Of a stretch of 64,000 nt of DNA, positions 8,790 to 17,000 are shown piece after piece. The DNA is from Pseudolysinimonas sp051954455. GTDB lineage: Bacteria; Actinomycetota; Actinomycetes; Actinomycetales; Microbacteriaceae. Below the pieces are notes generated by a model. The model searched no databases. It saw only the letters and a list, made by a program, of their open reading frames with translations, and was not told where the DNA came from. The position numbers and the translations under genes are program-made. The stretch covers positions 1 to 64,000 of the forward strand of contig NZ_JBQCHS010000024.1 in NCBI RefSeq assembly GCF_051954455.1, written 5' to 3'. How positions within the stretch are numbered: position 1 is the stretch's first letter; each line of letters opens with the position of its first letter.

Positions 8790-9707
8790 GTGACGATCCA
8801 TCTGCTGATGCCTTTCTACGGGGAAGCCGCTCTCTTCCGGATCGCCGTCGAGAGCGTCCTCGCGCAGGACGATCCCGACTGGCAGTTGACGATCGTCGAC
8901 GACCGGTACCCGGGCACCGCTCACCTCGATGTCTTGCGCGAGCTCGCTGATCCCCGCATCGAGTACGTGCTCAACGAAAGAAATCTCGGCATCTCCGGGA
9001 ACTTTCAACGGTGCGCCGAGCTCGCCAGGGGTCGCTGGGCGACCATCTTCGGGGTCGACGATGCGTTCCTTCCCGGATATGTCGGGCGCGTCCGTGGCCT
9101 CGTGACCGAGTATCCTGACGCGTGGGTCATCCAGCCCGGCGTTCAGGTCATCGACGAGGCCGGCCGACCCGCTCTCCCCCTCGCTGATCGGGTGAAGCGC
9201 TGGTACCGACCACGAGCGCAGAGAATAGTGCTCCGAGGCGAAGAGCTCGCTACCAGTCTTCTGCGTGGGGATTGGACGTACTTCCCCTCGTTGCTCTGGT
9301 CGGTCGAGTTTCTCCGGACGCACCCGTTCCGTGCCGGCCTCGAGGTCGTTCAGGATCTGACGCTCAAGCTCGATGTCGCGTTCGATGGAGGATCGATGGT
9401 CGTCGACTCCGACCCGGTCTTCCAGTACCGGCGTCATGACACCAGCGTGTCCTCGGTGCGAGCCGTCGATGGATCAAGATTCCTCGAGGAGCGCGAGTTG
9501 TTCGTACGTTCGGCCGCGCGGGCGGAAGGGCTGGGCTGGGTTCGAGCCCGCCGGGCAGCGCGCCGGCACGCCTCGTCGCGGCTCAATGCACTGAGTCGTC
9601 TTCCATCGGCGGTCGCGGCCCGGGACTTTCGCGGGGCAGAGCTTCTCGCGCGACACGCCCTGGCGAGCTGGGGGCCGTCCGCCGCCGCGAGGAGGGCCGA
9701 GGGATGA
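8790..9707 (+). CDS. Family 2 glycosyltransferase
   Basis: 305 residues of GT-A type. It starts TIHLLMPFYGEAALFRIAVESVLAQDDPDWQLTIVDDRYPG, with the Asp pair of the nucleotide site. GRWATIFGVDDAFLPGYV holds a DD in the place of the DxD motif. The C-terminal third is Arg/Ala-rich. The GTG start fits the leaderless -10 at 8777-8782. An 79-base gap and a new leaderless promoter separate it from the next gene, so the two are probably transcribed independently. The acceptor is unknown. Confidence 0.82.
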   Translation: MTIHLLMPFYGEAALFRIAVESVLAQDDPDWQLTIVDDRYPGTAHLDVLRELADPRIEYVLNERNLGISGNFQRCAELARGRWATIFGVDDAFLPGYVGRVRGLVTEYPDAWVIQPGVQVIDEAGRPALPLADRVKRWYRPRAQRIVLRGEELATSLLRGDWTYFPSLLWSVEFLRTHPFRAGLEVVQDLTLKLDVAFDGGSMVVDSDPVFQYRRHDTSVSSVRAVDGSRFLEERELFVRSAARAEGLGWVRARRAARRHASSRLNALSRLPSAVAARDFRGAELLARHALASWGPSAAARRAEG

Positions 9708-9774
9708 ACGCTGCAAGTGGGCGAGCGCCACGACGCTGCTCCTGCCGACCGCTTCGCGGCGTCAGCGTCAGCCA

Positions 9775-9780
9775 TAGGAT
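9775..9780 (+). promoter_or_regulatory. -10 element, leaderless promoter
   Basis: TAGGAT, 6 bases, then GTG at 9787. It probably drives the rhamnosyltransferase-like gene and the flippase gene translationally coupled to it. Confidence 0.65.
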
Positions 9781-9786
9781 CGGGAA

Positions 9787-10674
9787 GTGAGCGCCACCCC
9801 GGGACCGATCGCCGGACGCGTCGCGGCGGTGGTCACGTCGTTCCATCCGGGCGAAGGACTTCGGGACTTGATCGCCGCGACCCGAGGGCAGGTCGCTCGA
9901 ATCGTCGTGATCGACAACACGCCTTCCGGCTACGAGGGCGCCGACTCCGTCGTCGGCACCGCCCATGACCTCATCATTCGAAGGAATGGCACGAACGAGG
10001 GCCTCGGAGCTGCTCTCAACCGGGGAATCCGAGAGGTCGGTGACGCGGAGTTCGTATTCCTGCTCGACCAGGACTCCGTCCCTCCGGCGGGCATCGTCGC
10101 CGGGCTGGGAGCCCTGTTGGACGCGGACCCCGAGATCGCGATAGCAGCACCGGCCCCGTGGGACCCGGCGCACCAGCGCTACCTGGATCCGCGCGCGTCG
10201 CGCCGACCTTCGATCGCCGCGCTCCCCGTGGTCATCACATCTGCGATGTTGCTGCGTCGCGCGGCGTTCGACCAGACGGCCGGCATGCGCTCCGACTTCT
10301 TCGTCGATTGTGTCGACCAGGACATCTGTCTTCAGCTGGGCCGGCTCGGCTGGCGAGTGGTTCAGGACCGTCGTTGGCGCCTGCCCCACTCGCTCGGGTC
10401 GACCAGGTGGCACGGCATCGGCGCGCTGCGTCTGCGGGCGACCCACCACCCCACGTGGCGGCTCTACTGGGCCGCCCGCAATGGTGTGATCCTCAGTCGG
10501 GAGCACCGTCGAGACGCGCGTGGCTGGAGTCTGATGAATCTGGTGCTTTTGGCCTACTGGGCTGGCACCGTGCTCCTCTTCGAGCCGCCTCGCATCGTCC
10601 GCCTTCGGACCATGGCTCACGGGCTCCTCGACGGCCTGCGCGGTCGCCGCGACGTGCACCAGCTGCCGACATGA
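9787..10674 (+). CDS. Rhamnosyltransferase-like family 2 glycosyltransferase
   Basis: 295 residues. VAAVVTSFHPGEGLRDLI begins the GT-A domain, and VVIDNTPSG, NEGLGAALNRGI and FLLDQDSVPP (DxD region) follow. FFVDCVDQDICLQLGRLGWRV matches the pattern of bacterial rhamnosyltransferases of the RfbN/WbbL group. With a complete dTDP-L-rhamnose operon next door, a rhamnosyl donor is the natural guess. A short hydrophobic stretch (LMNLVLLAYWAGTVLLF) near the C-terminus may contact the membrane. Its stop overlaps the flippase ATG as ATGA. Confidence 0.82.
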   Translation: MSATPGPIAGRVAAVVTSFHPGEGLRDLIAATRGQVARIVVIDNTPSGYEGADSVVGTAHDLIIRRNGTNEGLGAALNRGIREVGDAEFVFLLDQDSVPPAGIVAGLGALLDADPEIAIAAPAPWDPAHQRYLDPRASRRPSIAALPVVITSAMLLRRAAFDQTAGMRSDFFVDCVDQDICLQLGRLGWRVVQDRRWRLPHSLGSTRWHGIGALRLRATHHPTWRLYWAARNGVILSREHRRDARGWSLMNLVLLAYWAGTVLLFEPPRIVRLRTMAHGLLDGLRGRRDVHQLPT

Positions 10675-12170
10675 CCGGCGGAGTGCCCTCTGTCGGTGCT
10701 GCAGGCTACGCGAGGTCGGCGGCGCTGGCGGCGATGGCGCGGACGGCGCCGCTCGTCGTCCAGCTCGCCGCGACTCCGTTCGTGATCGGATCCGCCGGGG
10801 TGTCGAGCTACGCGGTCTGGGCGATCCTCATGACGACGATCAACCTGCTCCTCACGGCGGACCTCGGGGTGGTCGGCGTCATGCAGCGATTTCACTCCCT
10901 CGCGCGTGGTCGCGGGGATCCCGCCCTCGGAGCGCGAGTCACCTCCAGCGTGCTTCTCGTGTTGTGCGGCCTGCTCGTGATCATGGCTGTGGCCGGACCG
11001 TTGATCGGACGCCTCGTGATCTCTGTGGTCCGCGTCGATCCCGGAGTCGCTCCGGAGGCGCTCACCGTCTTCGCCAACGCCGGAGTGATCGCGGTCCTGC
11101 AGCTGATGGGTCTGGCACTCAGCTCGTATCTCGCCGCGCATGAGCGCTTCGCGGCCATGGCCGTCGCATCGCTCGGCGCCCGGGCCGTTGCGGCGGTCGT
11201 CATCGTGATCGCTTTGACCAGCCGCTCCGGCCTCGATGGACTTCTGATCGCCGCCTATGTGGATGCGGCGATGGCACTCTTCCTTGCGGCAGTGTTCAGT
11301 GCCCGTCACCTCGTCTTCGAAGTACGTCGCCCCGTTCACCGACGCGAAGCTCGGGCCTTGTGGGCCTTCGCTTGGCGCAATCAGGCGAGTGCGCTCGGGT
11401 TCGTCGCACAGCGCGAGAGCGACCTCGTCATGGCGTCGATCCTCCTGCCGGCCGTGGCGCAGGCCACGGTGGCGTCCGGCGCGCAACTGGCCGCCGCAGC
11501 GTCGCTCGCCCCGACGGTTCTGCTCGTCCCGCTTTTCAGCAGCTTGAGCCGGATCGCCGGCCGTTCGGTGCCCGACGCCGTGGATGAGCTGCCTCGGGCC
11601 GAGTCGAACTGGTTCGCCTTCCTGTTGCCTTTCGCGGCCGTTGTGATGGTGGCCCTTCCCCCGTTCGCTGCGGCGTGGGTGGGGCCCGATCTCCCCGCCG
11701 CGTATGCGGTGACGGCGATCCTGAGCGCAGGGTTCCTCGTCGCTCTGATCAATTCGGCGCGCGCGGTCCTGGTGCGTTCGATCGGTCGACCCGGTCTGGA
11801 GACTCTCTCGTTCGTGGTCGTGGTCGTGGTCAAGTTGGTCGTCGGGATTCCGGCAGCGATCTACCTCGGCGTGATCGGGCTCGTCGCCACCACGATCCTC
11901 GCGGCGGCGGCAGGGGCGGTCACGTTATGGGTCGGCTCCACGCGTTCGATACCCGGGCTCCGAGCCGGGCGGGTAGGAACCAGCCCCCTGATTCTCGCGG
12001 CGGTCATCCTCGCAGCGGGTCTTCCTATTGCGTGGCTCATGCACGAGCTGCTGCCGCGCTGGCCTTCTCTCGGAGCCTCGATCTTGCTCGCGGTGACGGC
12101 AGCGGGGATAGCAGCTGTGGTGACTCTTGGTGCCCGTGGCGCTCGGGGGGACGCGCGGCCGCGGGCATGA
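10671..12170 (+). CDS. Polysaccharide flippase, Wzx-like (MOP superfamily)
   Basis: 499 residues with about 12-14 hydrophobic helices, the length and layout of Wzx-type exporters that move lipid-linked oligosaccharide across the membrane. The N-terminal region (ARTAPLVVQLAATPFVIGSAG ... LLLTADLGVVGVMQRF) has the helix-1/helix-2 pattern of the family. The ATG at 10671 overlaps the preceding glycosyltransferase stop as ATGA, which fixes the start. It converges on the O-antigen ligase gene ending at 12187 with a 16-base gap and no terminator that I can see. It is the only flippase in the locus. Confidence 0.87.
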   Translation: MTGGVPSVGAAGYARSAALAAMARTAPLVVQLAATPFVIGSAGVSSYAVWAILMTTINLLLTADLGVVGVMQRFHSLARGRGDPALGARVTSSVLLVLCGLLVIMAVAGPLIGRLVISVVRVDPGVAPEALTVFANAGVIAVLQLMGLALSSYLAAHERFAAMAVASLGARAVAAVVIVIALTSRSGLDGLLIAAYVDAAMALFLAAVFSARHLVFEVRRPVHRREARALWAFAWRNQASALGFVAQRESDLVMASILLPAVAQATVASGAQLAAAASLAPTVLLVPLFSSLSRIAGRSVPDAVDELPRAESNWFAFLLPFAAVVMVALPPFAAAWVGPDLPAAYAVTAILSAGFLVALINSARAVLVRSIGRPGLETLSFVVVVVVKLVVGIPAAIYLGVIGLVATTILAAAAGAVTLWVGSTRSIPGLRAGRVGTSPLILAAVILAAGLPIAWLMHELLPRWPSLGASILLAVTAAGIAAVVTLGARGARGDARPRA

Positions 12171-12186
12171 CTCGCGGCCGGGCGCA

Positions 12187-13464
12187 TCATTCCCGCGGCT
12201 GCAGCGCTCGTCGCCAGCTCAGCTCCTGCGACGCCTTCACGCAGCAGATGACGAACGTCATCCAGCCGAACTCCGCGAGGATCGAGCTCTCCGCGAGCGA
12301 GATCACCAGCAGCGCAAGCAACGTCGCTGCCGGCCACGCGTACACGACGCTGCGACGGCGCCCGGCCAACAGCCACGACCGCGTGAACGCCAGTCCGGCC
12401 ACCCCGAGGAACAGAACGAGGCCGACGATCCCGAGCTGGAGCCACACATCGAGAAACGCGTTGAGTGCGGTGCCGGTGGGTCGGTCTCCCGAGGCGACGA
12501 GGAGCGAGTAGGGATAGATCGACGTCCGCCACGGACCCATCCATCCGAACCCCTGGAGGAAGTTCTGCTGGATGAGCGCGAGAATCTGCTTCCACAGCTC
12601 GATCCGGTAGTTCAGTACTCCGCTCGCGTTGAAGAGGGCGATCAGCGGCGCTCGCAGGAGCCAGGTCACGACGGCAGCGACCGCCGCGAGACCGAGGACG
12701 AGTATCTGGAGGGCAGGTCGTCCCGACGCCGGCACGCGACGGATCCCGTAGAGGATCGCGGCGGCGACCCCGACCAGGATCGCGGCCCCATAGACGACGG
12801 GCGAGAAGGTCAAGACGATGCAGATGCCTGCTACAGCCAATGACGAGACGGCATTGAGGCGGCTCACCGAACGGGTGCGGGCCTGTGTCGCGAAGGTGAT
12901 CGCCCCCACGATCGCCACGAACCCGAGTTGGTTCCTCGTCGACACGACGCCGGAGATCGGTAGCAGGTCGGCGATCTGACCCTTGACGCCGAGCACCGGG
13001 ATCGGACCCTGAAGGATGAGCCCGGCGAAGATCTCGACGCCGAGTGAGACCACGAGGACGAACCTCAACACGTCGCCGAAGGCGCGGACCACCTGGATGC
13101 TGTCCCGGGAGAGGGCGACGAACACCCCGACCAGGGTGAAGGCGGCGAGGTACACGAGACCGCCCGCCGTCGCCCATTGATAGGAGCTCCACACGAGCGA
13201 GACGAGCGACCAGCCCAGGAACGCGAGCAGCGAGATCGGCAGCAGCCCGTGCAGCTCGATCTCGCGGCGGCGGATCACGAACGACACCGCCATGAGCACG
13301 AGCAGCACGACCAGAGCGCTGAGCAGGCCCGGCCATCCGATGAGGCGCCGGGCCGGGTAGACGAGGACGGCGAGCCCGATGCCCGTGGTGGCCAACGCCT
13401 GCGTCAGCCGAGGCGAGCCGAAGAACTCTGCGAGGGGGCCGGTTCGCTCTTCGGACATGCTCAT
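12187..13464 (-). CDS. O-antigen ligase/polymerase-like membrane protein (second copy)
   Basis: 425 residues with about 10-12 helices and one long outer loop near the C-terminal third (RIELWKQILALIQQNFLQGFGWMGPW), the place where the Wzy/WaaL family carries its catalytic Arg/His. It is probably the polymerase or the ligase of this polysaccharide. The ATG at 13464 overlaps the stop of the related upstream gene as ATGA, so the pair is co-translated. The two proteins share layout and motifs (SLVWSSYQW against STIWSNYPGW, GFGWMGPW against GGWGWVSYW). Confidence 0.85.
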   Translation of the reverse strand: MSMSEERTGPLAEFFGSPRLTQALATTGIGLAVLVYPARRLIGWPGLLSALVVLLVLMAVSFVIRRREIELHGLLPISLLAFLGWSLVSLVWSSYQWATAGGLVYLAAFTLVGVFVALSRDSIQVVRAFGDVLRFVLVVSLGVEIFAGLILQGPIPVLGVKGQIADLLPISGVVSTRNQLGFVAIVGAITFATQARTRSVSRLNAVSSLAVAGICIVLTFSPVVYGAAILVGVAAAILYGIRRVPASGRPALQILVLGLAAVAAVVTWLLRAPLIALFNASGVLNYRIELWKQILALIQQNFLQGFGWMGPWRTSIYPYSLLVASGDRPTGTALNAFLDVWLQLGIVGLVLFLGVAGLAFTRSWLLAGRRRSVVYAWPAATLLALLVISLAESSILAEFGWMTFVICCVKASQELSWRRALQPRE

Positions 13465-14726
13465 GGGGCGGGGGACTTCCGGCTCACGGTGATGGTCACC
13501 ACGACGAGCAGCGTGAAGCCGATCTCGATGAGGAGACGGCTCTCGGCGAGGCTGTGCACGAGCAGGGCGACGAGGACGACGACGGGGAACAGGCGCACGA
13601 GGCCGGTGCCGGGTGCGGCGTCGATCGCCGTGGTCCAGGCGCGGAGGAGCGTGACCACCACGAAGATGCCGAACACGATGAGGCCCACCACGCCGAGTTG
13701 CAGGAAGACGTCGAGCCACGCCTCGTGCGCCTGCAGGTAGTTGATGCCCCCGTGCTCGATGAGCCCGTCGTAGGGCTTCAGCCACGGCACCCAATAGCTG
13801 ACCCAGCCCCAGCCGCCCACCGGCCGTTCGAGGGCCTTCTCGATCACCGTGCGCCAGATCACGGTGCGGAAGGTGAGGTCCGAGCTCTTGCCGAGCAGTT
13901 TGAGGAGCGGATGCCAGGCGAGCACGACCACGGCGATCCCGGCGACCAGCACAGCTGCGCCACCGACGTAGAGGCCCGTCCGCACTCGGCTGCGCGCGCG
14001 GCGCACGAGGAGGAGGAAGGCTCCGACCAGCAGTGCGACCGCTGTTGCCGCCATCACCGTCGACGATCGTGTCAGCGCGAGCGTCAGCAGCGCGACGATG
14101 ATCCAGACCCCGAGCCAGAGACGTGACCCGCTCCGGGCGACGAACTGCACGAGGAAGACGATGAGCGCGAACATCGCGGCCAGCGCCAGCAGGTTGGAGT
14201 TGCCGACGATGCCCTGGATCTGCCCGCCGTGCAGCAGCAGGTCGCGCGACCAGTAGCACGCGTTCGGGATCTTCTTCGAGGGATCGCAGTACGCCACCCA
14301 CAGCGGCAGGATGTGATGCCGGATGACGAGCGCGACGAACAGCTCGAAGACGAGCGACAGGCCCAGGATCCAGCGCAGCGCGGTGCCGAACGAGCGCAGG
14401 AAGTCGGTCAGCGACATCGTCGTGGCGAGGAACACGCCGAACGTGGTCGTGATGAGCGAGGCGAGGGTGCCGAGCAGTGTCCACCCCGGATAGTTCGACC
14501 AGATCGTCGACACGAGCATGAGCGCTAGGAACGCGACGAGGGTGAGCGGGAGGCGTCGGAGGTCGACCCGCGCGCGGACGATCTCGATGATCCCGAGGAT
14601 CAGGAGCACCAGCACGATCGCGCCCCAGCCGTACCAGGTGAGCGAATAGCGCCAGAAGTCGCCCGCGGTCAGGGTGAAGAGGCCGAGGGTGGCGATCGTG
14701 CGGCGGTAGAGCGTCGCCTCGGGCAT
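13461..14726 (-). CDS. O-antigen ligase/polymerase-like membrane protein (first copy)
   Basis: 421 residues, about 11 helices, Wzy_C-type. The long outer loop has TFRTVIWRTVIEKALERPVGGWGWVSYW, with the Arg residues and GxGW pattern of the family, followed by HEAWLDVFLQLGVVGLIVF. The ATG at 14726 lies 6 bases after a TAACCT -10, a leaderless start. It is the first gene of a two-gene leftward operon. One member of the pair may polymerise repeats and the other attach the chain to an acceptor, but which does which cannot be told. Confidence 0.87.
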   Translation of the reverse strand: MPEATLYRRTIATLGLFTLTAGDFWRYSLTWYGWGAIVLVLLILGIIEIVRARVDLRRLPLTLVAFLALMLVSTIWSNYPGWTLLGTLASLITTTFGVFLATTMSLTDFLRSFGTALRWILGLSLVFELFVALVIRHHILPLWVAYCDPSKKIPNACYWSRDLLLHGGQIQGIVGNSNLLALAAMFALIVFLVQFVARSGSRLWLGVWIIVALLTLALTRSSTVMAATAVALLVGAFLLLVRRARSRVRTGLYVGGAAVLVAGIAVVVLAWHPLLKLLGKSSDLTFRTVIWRTVIEKALERPVGGWGWVSYWVPWLKPYDGLIEHGGINYLQAHEAWLDVFLQLGVVGLIVFGIFVVVTLLRAWTTAIDAAPGTGLVRLFPVVVLVALLVHSLAESRLLIEIGFTLLVVVTITVSRKSPAP

Positions 14727-14732
14727 GGGGTC

Positions 14733-14738
14733 AGGTTA
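14733..14738 (-). promoter_or_regulatory. -10 element, leaderless promoter
   Basis: TAACCT on the minus strand, 6 bases before the ATG at 14726. Confidence 0.65.
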
Positions 14739-14793
14739 CCGGGGCGACCGCGAGACCCCGTGATGGGGGGTCGCGAGCCCGGCGGGTGGAACA

Positions 14794-14799
14794 TAGCGT
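14794..14799 (+). promoter_or_regulatory. Candidate -10 for the CAP/hydrolase gene
   Basis: TAGCGT about 57 bases upstream of the ATG at 14856. It implies a roughly 50-base leader that contains the hairpin at 14810-14827. Confidence 0.45.
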
Positions 14800-14809
14800 G
14801 GGCGACAAG

Positions 14810-14855
14810 GCGGAGCGGGGGCTCCGCGGGTTCGTGTTGAGCTGGGGGGCTCCGC
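14810..14855 (+). promoter_or_regulatory. Alternative hairpins in the 5' leader of the CAP/hydrolase gene
   Basis: GCGGAGC (14810-14816) can pair perfectly with GCTCCGC at 14821-14827 (loop GGGG) or with an identical GCTCCGC at 14849-14855, which abuts the ATG. The second pairing would enclose the G-run ribosome site (14844-14849) and block the start. The two states are mutually exclusive. Whether they occur in the cell is unknown. Confidence 0.4.
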
Positions 14856-16997
14856 ATGCTGAGAGAACGCATTCGTCCGACGCTGTTCGTCGCGGCCATC
14901 ATCGTCGCGACCACCGGCCTCGTCGCCGGAGGTCTGGCCGCGCCGGCGACCGCGGCCACCAGCCCATCCACCGCCGTCGCCAAGATCCTCGCCGACACCA
15001 ATGCGCTGCGGATCGCCAATGGGAAGGCGGCTCTCGCCGAGAACCCGGCGATCGACCAAGTGGCGCAGGCCTGGGCTGCGCAGATGGGCGCCGCGGGCAC
15101 GATGTCGCATAATCCGAGCTACTCCACCCAGGTGCCGACGGGCTGGAAGCAGGTCGGCGAGAACGTCGCGACCGGCTACGCCTACGACCGCGTCGTCTCC
15201 GACGGCTGGGCGAATTCGCCCGACCATCTCGCGAACATGCTCGGCGACTACACCGACATCGGCATCGGGTACTGGGAGTCGCCGTCCGGCGTCACCTACT
15301 TCGTCCAGGACTTCGGCGCGTACGCGTCCGGCAGCACCTCGTCGACGCCCGCGGCGACTTCGTCGCCCACTCCGAGCCCGACGCCGTCGGCGACGGCATC
15401 GCCGACGGCGACCAGCGGCTCGACCGCGACGGCGGGGGCATCGATGCCGAACTTGCCGACCATCCCGTGGTCCGGCGGCCCGGCGTACTACGCGCAGTTC
15501 CCTGTCGCCAAGGCCGGTGGCTGGACCGACCCCTCCTTCTTCCCGATCGGCGTCTGGTACGGCAAGCCGAGCCATGCGGCGACGCTCGCCTCCCTCGGCA
15601 TCAACACCTACGTCAACGCCGAGCACGACGGCTCTCCGATCTCGATGATCACGAATGAGGGGATCTCGGTGATCGCGGGCGACGAGTGGACTCCGGCGGA
15701 GGTCAAGGGCAACAACAAGGTCGTGGGGTGGCAGGTCTCCGACGAGTGCGAGATGGCCATGGGCCCCTGCGCGACGGGTGGCGAGGCTGGTGCCCTCGCC
15801 ACGCAGAAGTCGTTGGTGGCGCCCTTCCGCGCCTACAACGACGGCCGATTCCTGCAGGCCAACTTCTCGAACGGCGCGCTGGGCACCTGGTGGGCGCCGA
15901 ACACCATGGGTCAGCACGTCGGGCTCATGGACGTGACCAGCGTCGACAAATACGCCTACACGAACCCCGAGGCCGACTACGTCATCTCGCAGGCGCCGAC
16001 GTGGCCGAAGGGCAAGAATCCGGACTCCGCTGCCGCGTACGGCTGGCTCCAGGACCGCATGGAGACCTACTCGTCGAAGCCCAACTGGGTGATCGTCGAG
16101 ACCGCCAAGCCGTATCTGGACGACCCGAGCGCACGGACCATCCAGCCCGATCAGATCGAGGGCGCGGTCTGGAACGCCATCATCCACGGCGCGACGGGCA
16201 TCACCTACTTCCAGCACAACAACAACGGCTGCGGCAACTACTCCATCGTCGAGTGCGGAGCGACGCTGCAGAACAAGATCAAGGCGATCGACTCCCAGGT
16301 GAAGTCGCTCGCTCCCGTCATCAACACGCAGTCCTACGTATGGAACTTCGGCAGCGGCCTCGACACCTCTCTCAAGATCGTCGGCGGTTACGCGTACATC
16401 TTCGCCATGACGGACGGCTCGACGGGGACCAAGACCTTCACCCTCCCCGCCGGGCTCTCGGGTTCGGTTCAGGTCGTCGACGAGAACCGGACGGTCACGG
16501 CGAACAACGGAGTGTTCGGTGACGCCTTCGCGGCGGAGTACTCCCATCACATCTACAAGGTGGCGCTGACCGGTGCGGCTCCCGCGACGGGCAACGACGC
16601 GCCGCCGGTCGGCGGTGGCTCGTCGTCGGCCCCGTCCAGCCCCGTACCCTCGCGTGCGCCGGTGGGGTGGATGGATTCGGCGTCGTTGTCGGGGTCGACG
16701 TTGACGGCGTCGGGGTGGTCGATCGATCCGGATACGGCGTCGCCGGTTCAGGTGCAGCTGGTGGTGGACGGTTCGGTGGTGGTGTCGGGTTCGGCCGGGA
16801 CGTTGCGGTCGGGTCTGAGTGCGGCGGTCGGGATGTCGGCGTTGGGGGATCGGCACGGGTATGCGTTGTCGTCGACGTTGTCGCTGGGTCGGCACACGGT
16901 CTGTGTTGTGGCGGTGAATGATGCGACGGGTCCGAACACGACCTTGAGCTATGCCGGTCCGGGCGCCTCCGCGAACTGCGCGATCGTTCAGCGATGA
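14856..16997 (+). CDS. Secreted CAP-domain / glycoside-hydrolase-like fusion protein
   Basis: 713 residues. A signal peptide occupies about 1-34 (hydrophobic core, then AAPATAA). A CAP (SCP/PR1) domain covers about 38-155 with cavity residues H85 (MSHN), E102 (GENV) and H124 (DHLANML). A Ser/Thr/Pro linker runs about 157-200. From 205 to 570 there is a TIM-barrel-like domain (FFPIGVWYGKPS, TYVNAEHDG, GWQVSDECEM, WVIVETAKPY, ITYFQHNN). E297 and E415 lie where a clan GH-A enzyme has its acid/base and nucleophile (inference). Residues 603-713 form the repeat module also seen at 2-193, with very different codon use. The start follows a run of six G. The gene flanks the polysaccharide locus, so it may bind or trim that glycan. 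I do not recognise a characterised protein with this domain order. Confidence 0.8.
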   Translation: MLRERIRPTLFVAAIIVATTGLVAGGLAAPATAATSPSTAVAKILADTNALRIANGKAALAENPAIDQVAQAWAAQMGAAGTMSHNPSYSTQVPTGWKQVGENVATGYAYDRVVSDGWANSPDHLANMLGDYTDIGIGYWESPSGVTYFVQDFGAYASGSTSSTPAATSSPTPSPTPSATASPTATSGSTATAGASMPNLPTIPWSGGPAYYAQFPVAKAGGWTDPSFFPIGVWYGKPSHAATLASLGINTYVNAEHDGSPISMITNEGISVIAGDEWTPAEVKGNNKVVGWQVSDECEMAMGPCATGGEAGALATQKSLVAPFRAYNDGRFLQANFSNGALGTWWAPNTMGQHVGLMDVTSVDKYAYTNPEADYVISQAPTWPKGKNPDSAAAYGWLQDRMETYSSKPNWVIVETAKPYLDDPSARTIQPDQIEGAVWNAIIHGATGITYFQHNNNGCGNYSIVECGATLQNKIKAIDSQVKSLAPVINTQSYVWNFGSGLDTSLKIVGGYAYIFAMTDGSTGTKTFTLPAGLSGSVQVVDENRTVTANNGVFGDAFAAEYSHHIYKVALTGAAPATGNDAPPVGGGSSSAPSSPVPSRAPVGWMDSASLSGSTLTASGWSIDPDTASPVQVQLVVDGSVVVSGSAGTLRSGLSAAVGMSALGDRHGYALSSTLSLGRHTVCVVAVNDATGPNTTLSYAGPGASANCAIVQR
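16662..16994 (+). repeat. C-terminal secretion-type module, second copy of the one at 2-190
   Basis: It encodes GWMDSASLSGS ... GWSIDPD ... HTVCVVAVND ... GPGASANC. The partial gene at the left edge ends with the same module, with more than half of residues identical. From 16662 to about 16940 codons end almost only in G or T (tcg, ttg, gtg, ggg), then the usual C-rich pattern returns. Confidence 0.7.
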
Positions 16998-17000
16998 TCG

